Shown piece after piece: positions 44,717 through 51,566 of a stretch of DNA of 64,000 bases. This DNA is from Pseudomonas sp. P8_229. Lineage in GTDB: Bacteria > Pseudomonadota > Gammaproteobacteria > Pseudomonadales > Pseudomonadaceae. Below the pieces are notes generated by a model. That model searched no databases and had not been told where the DNA came from. It saw only the letters and a program-made list of their open reading frames with translations. Every line of letters begins with the position of its first letter. Within the stretch, counting starts at the first letter, position 1. The DNA lies in NCBI RefSeq assembly GCF_034008635.1, contig NZ_CP125378.1, positions 276,501 to 340,500 on the forward strand, read 5' to 3'. The position numbers and the translations under genes are program-made.

Positions 44717-45822
44717 AGACATTCTTAAGGAGTTGGTCATCAACACTTCAGGTGCTGGAGAACCGCCTATGCTATCAATGGCGGCGATCAGTGCTACCTG
44801 CATTTTTGTTCTGGTGGCGTAAAGAACTAGTCGATTGTCTTCCCCAAAAGTGGAAAGAAAGGCTGGAAACCTCAGAGAAAGAAATACTCTTGTACTGGCA
44901 TACCGGCTCATTTTGGGATTCATTGAGCATCCAGCCCAAGCGGGATGCAATGCCTGATGGAGAGCACCAAAGTAGAAAAATCCTAGTCCTACCTTACGAG
45001 GAAATCCTTCTAGAACCAATTCAGCTACCTGCCGCCGCCCTAGCAGATGCCGAGACGGTTGTAGCGTTTGAGATGGACAAATACACTCCTTTTACGTCCA
45101 AGCAAGTCTACTTTGATCTAGCTTGGGATCAAATAGGCAGCAGCCGTTCCGGAAGCACAGGCCTTCTGCTGGTGGTTGTGCTTCGGAAACGACTCGATAG
45201 CATCCTCGATAAAGCCGCTGGAGAAGGGCTTAGTTTTGACGCAGTGGATGTCCTAGATGAGCAGCAGAAGCGTGTAAATATTAATTTATTGCCGTTTTCA
45301 CACCGCCCCGAAAAAAACAATCCGGCTCGATATATCAAACTCTCATTAGCTATCTCAGGTATTGCGCTTCTCGTTTCCGTGATGCTCCTTTGGGTCAGTA
45401 ATCGTCAGGACGCGCTTGAAGAGATGAGCATGCAGGTCAGAGCGTTACGAAACGCGACTCAGCAGACAAAAACGTTGCAAGAGCAGTTGAACACTGCATT
45501 AACAACGGGGCAATTCATTCAAAATCAGAAAGCTCAAGCCGTCTCTAAAGCTTCACTGCTACGCGAATTGACCATCTGCATACCGGCGAACACCTGGCTG
45601 GAGCAGCTTGAGGTCAGCCAGGCAGGAGAAGTTGATCTAAATGGGCAAAGCAGCCAAGCCAACGAGCTGATCGGGAAAATGAAATCCTGCACTAGCTTGG
45701 AGAACATTCGGTTTCAAGGCATTATTCAGCCAGATCGCAGTACAGGGCTAGACCGCTTTAATATAACCGCTCGTCTACGAACCAAGGACGATAGCCATGC
45801 CCCGCCCACTATCAGCCCGTGA
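44713..45822 (+). CDS. gspL: T2SS platform protein GspL (PilM/PilN-like)
   Basis: 369 residues. A cytoplasmic actin-like region contains ILVLPYEEILLEPIQLPAAALADAETVVAFEMDKYTPF, the segment typical of T2SS GspL and PilM relatives. One TM helix follows at about 210-228 (LAISGIALLVSVMLLWV), then a periplasmic coiled coil and a PilN-like ferredoxin fold (SLLRELTICIPANTWLEQLEVSQAGEVDLNG). It recruits GspE and pairs with GspM. The 3' end overlaps gspM by 26 bp. Confidence 0.9.
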   Translation: MKTFLRSWSSTLQVLENRLCYQWRRSVLPAFLFWWRKELVDCLPQKWKERLETSEKEILLYWHTGSFWDSLSIQPKRDAMPDGEHQSRKILVLPYEEILLEPIQLPAAALADAETVVAFEMDKYTPFTSKQVYFDLAWDQIGSSRSGSTGLLLVVVLRKRLDSILDKAAGEGLSFDAVDVLDEQQKRVNINLLPFSHRPEKNNPARYIKLSLAISGIALLVSVMLLWVSNRQDALEEMSMQVRALRNATQQTKTLQEQLNTALTTGQFIQNQKAQAVSKASLLRELTICIPANTWLEQLEVSQAGEVDLNGQSSQANELIGKMKSCTSLENIRFQGIIQPDRSTGLDRFNITARLRTKDDSHAPPTISP

Positions 45823-46399
45823 GCAACGAAGTACGGCAATAGCCCTCGCCGTACTTACACTGATTGGCGTTTACTTTCTCGGTATCCATTGGTGGTTTAC
45901 GGCCCCATTGATGGCGATCGCTGATGAAATGCATACTCTCCGTATTAGTCAGCAACAATATCAAGCTCTCCAGGCTCAACGGCCTGTCATTGATGCGCAG
46001 CTAGCAGAGGCTACAAGCGCCCCTCAAAATAACGAGTACCTACTTTCAGACTCCGATACTGGAGCTGCCACGGCCCAACTAATGCAGTTGGCCTCCTCAC
46101 GACTTCAAGCGGTCTCATCATCTGGGGGAGGCGGCTGCAGCATCACCAATAAAATGCCAGTTACAGCAAACGAAACTGGCCTGTATAAACAAGTCAAAGT
46201 CAGTATCAACCTCAACTGTAGCATTCAGCCTCTGGCAGCATTTGTCTACAACCTTGAAAACGAACGGGTATCGATTTTTATCGAAACGCTGAGTTTAAGA
46301 AGGTCTCCCTTGCAATCTCCCAAGCAGAGCTACAGACTGACAGCACAGATGCTTGTGAGCGCGTACACGCGCAATAATCCAAAAGCGAAAGCAGAATGA
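45797..46399 (+). CDS. gspM: T2SS platform protein GspM
   Basis: 200 residues: a short cytoplasmic N-terminus (MPRPLSAREQRS), one TM helix (TAIALAVLTLIGVYFLGIHW), a coiled-coil stretch (LRISQQQYQALQAQRPVIDAQ) and a periplasmic domain (LQAVSSSGGGG ... VKVSINLNCSIQPLAAFVYNLENE, then SLRRSP). The layout fits the XpsM-type GspM that partners GspL. Overlaps gspL by 26 bp and the next gene by 4 bp. Confidence 0.85.
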   Translation: MPRPLSAREQRSTAIALAVLTLIGVYFLGIHWWFTAPLMAIADEMHTLRISQQQYQALQAQRPVIDAQLAEATSAPQNNEYLLSDSDTGAATAQLMQLASSRLQAVSSSGGGGCSITNKMPVTANETGLYKQVKVSINLNCSIQPLAAFVYNLENERVSIFIETLSLRRSPLQSPKQSYRLTAQMLVSAYTRNNPKAKAE

Positions 46400-46899
46400 T
46401 CGTAAAACTAGCCCGCCATCTCCGGCTATCGCTACCACTCCTACTTGTACTAGCTGGTGCGGGCATCGCCATGTTAAACGGTTGGGGCGCCAACGTTGTC
46501 TGGTTTCCGCAAGCGGAACAACCACCAATAATAAAGATATCATCGCCACAAACTGAGGTTTCGCCTATTCCCCTGCAGGCATACAGTGAAATCTGGACTC
46601 AGTCATTGTTTAATCAAGACCGATCAGTTGACCCAGTGCTTCCGACTCTGAAATCTGAAACGAGCGCCCCACCTTTAACGGGCCTTCTCCTGACAGGCGT
46701 AGTGATTTCCCCCCCCTTGCACAGAGCATTTTTTAAGATGGCCGATGGAAAAGGCTTGGAGGTGAATGAAGGTGACGTCCTACCAAATGGCTGGACTGTG
46801 GAAAGCATCGAGCACGAAAGAGTTTTTCTTGGCTACAGCTCCACGAAACAAGAGATGATTCTCCCGGTACTAAAGATCCCTGCAGCTTCGCTTCGCTAG
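46396..46899 (+). CDS. T2SS GspC/XpsN-like connector protein
   Basis: 167 residues. One N-terminal TM helix (LSLPLLLVLAGAGIAML), a periplasmic linker and a homology-region-like domain with PPLTGLLLTGVVISPPLHRAFFKM and VNEGDVLPNGWTVESIEHERVFL. This is the layout of GspC or of XpsN in Xanthomonas, which links the inner-membrane platform to the secretin; no PDZ domain follows. Its place between gspM and gspD matches XpsN. It precedes the secretin start by 60 bp. Confidence 0.82.
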   Translation: MIVKLARHLRLSLPLLLVLAGAGIAMLNGWGANVVWFPQAEQPPIIKISSPQTEVSPIPLQAYSEIWTQSLFNQDRSVDPVLPTLKSETSAPPLTGLLLTGVVISPPLHRAFFKMADGKGLEVNEGDVLPNGWTVESIEHERVFLGYSSTKQEMILPVLKIPAASLR

Positions 46900-46959
46900 G
46901 TGCATTGCGGCCTTCAAGACACATTGACCGTTACCACGATTGCCAAAGGATTGCTTAAC

Positions 46960-49179
46960 GTGATTAAACGCTTCGCCTACCCCTGCATAACGAGTCTTTT
47001 TGTCCTTTCTGGATGCATGTCTCCACCAGTGGAGCCAAATAATAAAAGCATCATTGAAACTGGCTTAGCTGGAACAGGAGCGGATCGCCAGCCCCTTGCC
47101 TATTCCCCGAGCGCAACCAAAGATTCTGTGACAGCCCCCGTAACCCAGACCTCAAGCCACCAAATCATCCGTGGTTTTAGGGATATTTCTGCACCAAAAA
47201 CCACACCTTCAAGACGATCGACCGCATCCGATCCAGGTCAAGCGGGGACGACATTCAATTTCGCGAGCATCCCCATTCAGGCAGTCGTGAACACTATCCT
47301 AGGTGACGTGCTTAAAGAGAATTACAGTATTGGCCAAGGGGTTACCGGGGACGTTACCTTCTCGACATCCAAGCCAGTGGATAAGCAACAGGCATTTTCC
47401 ATCCTTGAAACTCTCCTCTCATGGACGAACAACGCAATTATTCGTCAGGGTGATCGATATCTAGTCCTACCAGCTAAGGACGCCGTAGCAGGCCGATTGA
47501 CCCCTAGCTCAACAATTCCTGAGCCAGGAGAGGGGTTAACTGCTCGTTTTTTTGTCTTGGACTACATGTCACCGATTGAGATGCAAAAATTGCTAAAGCC
47601 TTTCGCTCGCGATAGCGCTTTCCTCATGGTCGACTCCGCACACAACGTCTTAGTGATGGCCGGCACATCGGATGAACTCAATAATTACCAGCAAACCATC
47701 AACACATTCGACGTCAACTGGCTCAAAGGAATGTCCATCGGAGTCTTTGGACTGAAACGCGCCAACGTTAGCCAGTTGCTGCCCGAGTTGGAGCGCTTAT
47801 TCGGCTCTCAAAGCGGAACTCCGTTATCAGGCATGCTTAAATTTTTGCCAATTGAGCGGACTAACGCCATTGTCGCTATTTCTCCCCAACCTGAATATCT
47901 GAACGACGTTGGGCGCTGGATCGACACTATTGATCAAGGCGGCGGCGATGAGCCGCAAATGTATGTCTATGATGTTAGAAATATGAAAGCTACTGATCTA
48001 GCCAAGTATTTACGCCAAATATATAGCGATGAAGCAATAGCAGACGAGCCGCCTGCTCAAGTTGCACCTGGCCTACGTACCGTCACGCTTTCGAGTAATG
48101 GGATGAGCAGCACCCCAAATATAGGCTCAGGATCCCCTGCCAATAATGGGATGATCAGTGGAAGTAATACAAACGGCATGAGCAGCAATCAACCTTATGC
48201 AGAAGATGACTACACAGAGGCACAGCCAGATAATTCAGGGCATAGATTGCAAAGTGGTAAGGCAAACACTGTAAAAATCACCGCCCAAAAAAGCAGCAAC
48301 CAGTTGCTCTTCCGAGGACGCCCCAGCCAGTGGGCCGAGATTCAATCTGCCATTCAACGCCTGGACAACCTCCCAATGCAAGTTCAGATTGAAACCCGGA
48401 TTCTTGAGGTGAGTTTGACCGGCTCATTAAATCTTGGTGTGCAGTGGTATTTGGGGCGACTAGCCGGAAACTCAACAACTAAAGGCATTGAAAACGTCTC
48501 CGGTAGTCAGGGAGCGATTGGCCGAGGCGGTGCAGCGCTGGGAAATGACTCTTTGTTCTATTCGTTTGTCAGCAAAAATTTGCAGGTAGCGCTGCACGCA
48601 TTAGAGACAGATGGAAATTCAAAGGTACTTTCCGCCCCATCCTTGGTTGTCATGAATAACCAACAAGCCCAGATTCAAGTTGGCAACAACATTCCGATCA
48701 ATCAGACCACCATCAATACCGGCAGCTCGAACCTGACGACAAGCACAGTGCAGTATGTCCAAACCGGCGTTATACTTGACGTTGTGCCACGTATAAATCC
48801 AGGCGGATTGGTATACTTGGAAATTCAGCAGCAAGTTAGCGACGCGAGCACAACAAAAGACATCAACGGCAATCCGACAATTTCTGCACGCTCAGTTTCG
48901 ACTCAAGTAGCCGTTCAAAGTGGGCAAACCATAATGCTTGGCGGTTTGATCCAGCAAAATGAGGCGCAATCCGACGATAGCGTCCCGTTTCTCGGAAAAA
49001 TACCTGGACTTCACTGGTTGTTCGGAAGTACAGAACGCGCTCGTGGAAGATCGGAGTTGATTGTTCTAATTACTCCGAGAGTGATCACAGGCAGCAGCGA
49101 GGCCAGAGAGATAACCGATGAGTACCGCCAAAAAATGCAACTCATGGTACCCAATCCCCCCCCGAATACGAGTCTCTAA
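46960..49179 (+). CDS. gspD: T2SS secretin GspD, lipoprotein type
   Basis: 739 residues from GTG 46960 (AAAGGA ten bases upstream). The N-terminus KRFAYPCITSLFVLSGCMSPP is a lipoprotein signal peptide with lipobox LSGC, so the secretin should be acylated and self-piloting, as in HxcQ and XpsD. N-domains follow (FNFASIPIQAVVNTILGDVLKENY, LKRANVSQLLPELERLFGS), interrupted by a low-complexity Ser/Asn/Gly region at about 380-435. The C-terminal secretin gate is clear: VQIETRILEVSLTGSLNLGVQW, APSLVVMNNQQAQIQVGNNIP, GGLIQQNE and VPFLGKIPGLHWLFGS. Last gene of the operon. Confidence 0.94.
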   Translation: MIKRFAYPCITSLFVLSGCMSPPVEPNNKSIIETGLAGTGADRQPLAYSPSATKDSVTAPVTQTSSHQIIRGFRDISAPKTTPSRRSTASDPGQAGTTFNFASIPIQAVVNTILGDVLKENYSIGQGVTGDVTFSTSKPVDKQQAFSILETLLSWTNNAIIRQGDRYLVLPAKDAVAGRLTPSSTIPEPGEGLTARFFVLDYMSPIEMQKLLKPFARDSAFLMVDSAHNVLVMAGTSDELNNYQQTINTFDVNWLKGMSIGVFGLKRANVSQLLPELERLFGSQSGTPLSGMLKFLPIERTNAIVAISPQPEYLNDVGRWIDTIDQGGGDEPQMYVYDVRNMKATDLAKYLRQIYSDEAIADEPPAQVAPGLRTVTLSSNGMSSTPNIGSGSPANNGMISGSNTNGMSSNQPYAEDDYTEAQPDNSGHRLQSGKANTVKITAQKSSNQLLFRGRPSQWAEIQSAIQRLDNLPMQVQIETRILEVSLTGSLNLGVQWYLGRLAGNSTTKGIENVSGSQGAIGRGGAALGNDSLFYSFVSKNLQVALHALETDGNSKVLSAPSLVVMNNQQAQIQVGNNIPINQTTINTGSSNLTTSTVQYVQTGVILDVVPRINPGGLVYLEIQQQVSDASTTKDINGNPTISARSVSTQVAVQSGQTIMLGGLIQQNEAQSDDSVPFLGKIPGLHWLFGSTERARGRSELIVLITPRVITGSSEAREITDEYRQKMQLMVPNPPPNTSL

Positions 49180-49473
49180 TTATTTTTACGTAAAGACATG
49201 CCCTTAGAAGCATCTAAATCGCTGACTCCTTCCCAAGCTCCGTCACTGCTTATTGGGAAAACTGGGAAAGTCAGGCGTGCGTAAAGAGCGAAGAAACGAC
49301 CTCGGGGTCAATCTCAGCGAGGCGCTGAGATTGACCTCACACCCTCGAACTCGCAGCAAGGCCGCAATTGCTGAGAGCTCTGGTTCTCGCTCAACTCCTT
49401 CAGAGCGCTCCTTAGCCGACGACAAATCCTTACAAGCTTCGTCAGCGGGCTTGGGTGTTTCTGGTCGCAAACA
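49180..49473. terminator. Post-gspD region with perfect 14-bp inverted repeat
   Basis: GGTCAATCTCAGCG (49306-49319), a 3-base AGG loop and CGCTGAGATTGACC (49323-49336) form a perfect stem of 14 pairs, 127 bp after gspD. It has no T-run, so it could be a factor-assisted terminator for the convergent gspD and XRE genes, or a recombination or binding site. Open frames across the region show no protein features. Confidence 0.5.
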
Positions 49474-49782
49474 TCAGCTTTGAAACGAAAGCTTCTCCAC
49501 CAGATCAACCACATCCTTGCGATCCTCAGCCTTCAAGAGATGAAAGCACTGCAGCAGATGCGCAGTCTCAACGTCTTCGCAGTAGAAATACGGCACCGGC
49601 AAATTCAGCGCAGCAGCAATCTGCTTCACGACGTTTTCACCTGGTTGATGAACCCCCTTCTCGTACTGATTCATCCTTGCCGACGCCGACGCTGGCTCAA
49701 TCCCGGCATCTATTCCCAAGCGCTCCTGGGATATCCCTCTTGCCTTGCGCGCCTCCCTCAACCGCTTGCTGAACGTCGTCAT
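49474..49782 (-). CDS. XRE-family transcriptional regulator
   Basis: 102 residues. The HTH covers about 5-65: FSKRLREARKARGISQERLGIDAGIEPASASARMNQYEKG, then FYCEDVETAHLLQCFHLL and a short charged tail. It resembles stand-alone phage-repressor-like XRE proteins found next to islands. A palindrome, ATACTAAG-TATTC-CTTAGTAT, lies 48 bp upstream and is the probable self-regulatory operator shared with the divergent membrane-protein gene. Confidence 0.87.
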   Translation of the reverse strand: MTTFSKRLREARKARGISQERLGIDAGIEPASASARMNQYEKGVHQPGENVVKQIAAALNLPVPYFYCEDVETAHLLQCFHLLKAEDRKDVVDLVEKLSFQS

Positions 49783-49829
49783 TTCTCATCGCCGAAAGGC
49801 TCAGAGATTCTTAGATTCGGCTTGAACAG

Positions 49830-49850
49830 ATACTAAGTATTCCTTAGTAT
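49830..49850. promoter_or_regulatory. Operator-like palindrome between XRE gene and 49903 gene
   Basis: ATACTAAG (49830-49837) and CTTAGTAT (49843-49850) are perfect inverted repeats around TATTC, with an additional TTCTTAGATTCGG half-site at 49808. It lies in the 120-bp divergent intergenic region next to an XRE gene, the usual place for its operator. Confidence 0.65.
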
Positions 49851-49902
49851 TCGGCAGAAATATCCTTTTGCCATCACTCCAAACGTAAGGACAGGGATCA
49901 AA

Positions 49903-50421
49903 ATGAAGGAAATGCAGATCACAGACGGGCGACTCGACGAAAAATCGCGTGGCTTCGGCGGGGACATGGTCAGCTACCACTACTGGAAAATTAACGGCAA
50001 GAAACTCGAAACGCTCGAAATCCCGGATACGCTTGATGCGCATGTAAAGGCGGGTGATCGAGTTCGAGTGACCTCCCAATACGGCAAAGACAAGGTCAAC
50101 AGAATTTGGGCCATCCAGCTCGACAACGAGCCCGTCCGCACGGTCGTCAATGTTCCGTTCATTGCTGTCTCCCTGGGAAGGCTCAGCATCCTGCCTCTGA
50201 TGGTCGCCATCTTTACGATCTTCGTTGCCTATGGTTTCTGGGAGAACAGCGCCAACCATCGGGGCTTCCACGGCTCGTCCTACCAATTGGGCTGGATCGC
50301 ACTCAATTTATTCGTCAGCTATCGCTACATGATTAAGCCAATGTTGATCGTCACGCGCGGCATCAAGGCGTTTCGCGAATATTGCGCAAAGGCCCCTGCA
50401 TCAGCCCCGACATCCAATTGA
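49903..50421 (+). CDS. Membrane protein with N-terminal beta domain, unknown function
   Basis: 172 residues. The first about 80 (DMVSYHYWKINGKKLETLEIPDTLDAHVKAGDRVRVTSQYGKDKVNRIWAIQLDNE) look like a small beta barrel, possibly OB-like. Two TM segments follow (LGRLSILPLMVAIFTIFVAYG and LGWIALNLFVSYRYMIKPML), then an Ala/Pro-rich tail. The ATG follows AGGGATCAAA. Divergent from the XRE gene and probably repressed by it. No family is recognised. Confidence 0.65.
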   Translation: MKEMQITDGRLDEKSRGFGGDMVSYHYWKINGKKLETLEIPDTLDAHVKAGDRVRVTSQYGKDKVNRIWAIQLDNEPVRTVVNVPFIAVSLGRLSILPLMVAIFTIFVAYGFWENSANHRGFHGSSYQLGWIALNLFVSYRYMIKPMLIVTRGIKAFREYCAKAPASAPTSN

Positions 50422-50631
50422 AACGAGCGCACAGCGGCACATATCCCTGGAGCCATTAAAGTGAATCAGATTGAGATGAGTCCAGACCAAGGCCGATACG
50501 CATTTGGCAACCAAGCGAAAGCCGAGGTAACCAATGGCACAGGCTCTCGCTGATTCAGGAGATTTTCAGATTTCGGGTGGCGGGTGTCTTCAGGCCCATA
50601 GCGAACGCTTGGGGGAGTTTGGTTATACATC

Positions 50632-50690
50632 AGCGCATTATAATGCGCTAAAACCCAGAAAAAGAGGGAGGTTGGCGCATTATAATGCGC
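50632..50690. promoter_or_regulatory. Second paired palindromic operator, 42-bp spacing
   Basis: AGCGCATTATAATGCGCT (50632-50649) is a perfect 18-bp palindrome and GCGCATTATAATGCGC (50675-50690) a perfect 16-bp copy. Their centres are exactly 42 bp apart, the same spacing as the motif pair at 16303-16360. Each contains TATAAT. They lie upstream of the MbcA/ParS-like gene at 50802. Confidence 0.75.
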
Positions 50691-50801
50691 TGACTGAAGA
50701 CGCATCACTTTCCAACGCCTTTTAAAAATGACGAAGACTATTGGTCTGATGGCTGGGATTTTTCAAAGTCTGAAGCGAATGCTTTGATCGAGGGGCCCTT
50801 C

Positions 50802-51023
50802 ATGAATTTAAAGCGAAACCAAGGTCAAGAGTCACTGGCTGTCGAACAGATCCAACGCCAAGCCGAGCAGATTTTTGGCAACAAAGAGAAAGCGGATTAT
50901 TGGCTGAATCAGCCCATCGTAGGGACTAATGAATGCTCACGGCTGCAAGCGGCTCACAGTGAAACAGGTTGCGAACTCGTGAAAGCTGAACTTGAAAGAC
51001 TCAGTCATGGGTTCGCCTGCTAA
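50802..51023 (+). CDS. MbcA/ParS/Xre-like antitoxin toxin-binding domain, no HTH
   Basis: 73 residues from ATG 50802, chosen because AGGGG lies six bases upstream. AEQIFGNKEKADYWLNQPIVG ... ETGCELVKAELERLSHG follows the DUF2384 pattern (VFG..EKA..WL..P, then TE.G...V...L.R..HG), the C-terminal toxin-binding domain of ParS/Xre/MbcA antitoxins. The usual N-terminal helix-turn-helix is absent. The same frame stays open upstream to 50694 without an ATG, so this may be a decayed longer gene. No RES-domain toxin follows. The paired palindromes just upstream suggest control by an XRE protein encoded elsewhere in the island. Confidence 0.6.
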   Translation: MNLKRNQGQESLAVEQIQRQAEQIFGNKEKADYWLNQPIVGTNECSRLQAAHSETGCELVKAELERLSHGFAC

Positions 51024-51056
51024 TAAGTCACCTTCCCTTCAAGCCTCAGGTTCAGC

Positions 51057-51221
51057 ATGATCACTTTTAATCTCAATACAAATGACACGGGAGCCTTGCT
51101 CAGGCACGTTGAATCGTTAAAACCGAACTCACGCGATGTTTTGGAAGACGCACAGTTGCGCCAAGCACTGCTTGAGTTGAGAGTGACCCTGTTGTCGCAC
51201 CTTGAAGATTCGGACATCTGA
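51057..51221 (+). CDS. Small protein (54 aa), paralogue of the 58436 gene
   Basis: Begins MITFNLNTNDTGALLRHVES and ends ALLELRVTLLSHLEDSDI. It aligns along its length with the protein at 58436 (MIEFDLNANDCEALIRHCEG ... LREALVSHLNES): the same N-terminal strand, the ND-ALxRH motif and an LR-xLxSHLxxS end. Two independent diverged copies strongly support both being real genes despite their size. The ATG follows CAGGTTCAGC. Function unknown. Confidence 0.65.
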   Translation: MITFNLNTNDTGALLRHVESLKPNSRDVLEDAQLRQALLELRVTLLSHLEDSDI

Positions 51222-51566
51222 ACCAGGCCACTTCAGTCTGGGTAACCTTTGCGACCAAGAGACACGTCAGGGCAAATCTCCCTCTCACATGATGCCGTGG
51301 TGATCTCTATCTCGTTTGATGAGATCGCCTGCAGGCAAAGTCCTTCACTGTGACCGTCGTTGATTGAGTCCATGTTTTCGCTGATGTAGTTTCAGATGCC
51401 CCACCCCGAGCGACGGCGTCAGCTAACGTCGACAGCTTGATTGTTCATTAGCCAGTCAAGCACCAGCAGATCCTGAATAGAATGCCCAAAGTAGTCATAG
51501 CAATTCGCCTTCACATTGAGTATAAGTGCCCATTTTTATGCTTGATGCAACGCAAAGGAGATGTGC
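51222..51566. other. Intergenic region before the phosphoesterase-STAND gene
   Basis: About 345 bp with no supported frame on either strand. The 3' end, with AAGGAG at 51555-51560, supplies the ribosome-binding site of the next gene. No palindrome was noted. Confidence 0.5.

Noticed and set aside
49253..49483. 76-codon plus-strand frame after gspD
   Set aside because: It spans the 14-bp hairpin, has no ribosome-binding site and shows no protein-like pattern.
50694..50801. CTG start giving a longer MbcA/ParS-like protein
   Set aside because: The codon sits beside the second operator palindrome without a ribosome-binding site; the ATG at 50802 has AGGGG at ideal spacing. The open extension is noted as possible decay.
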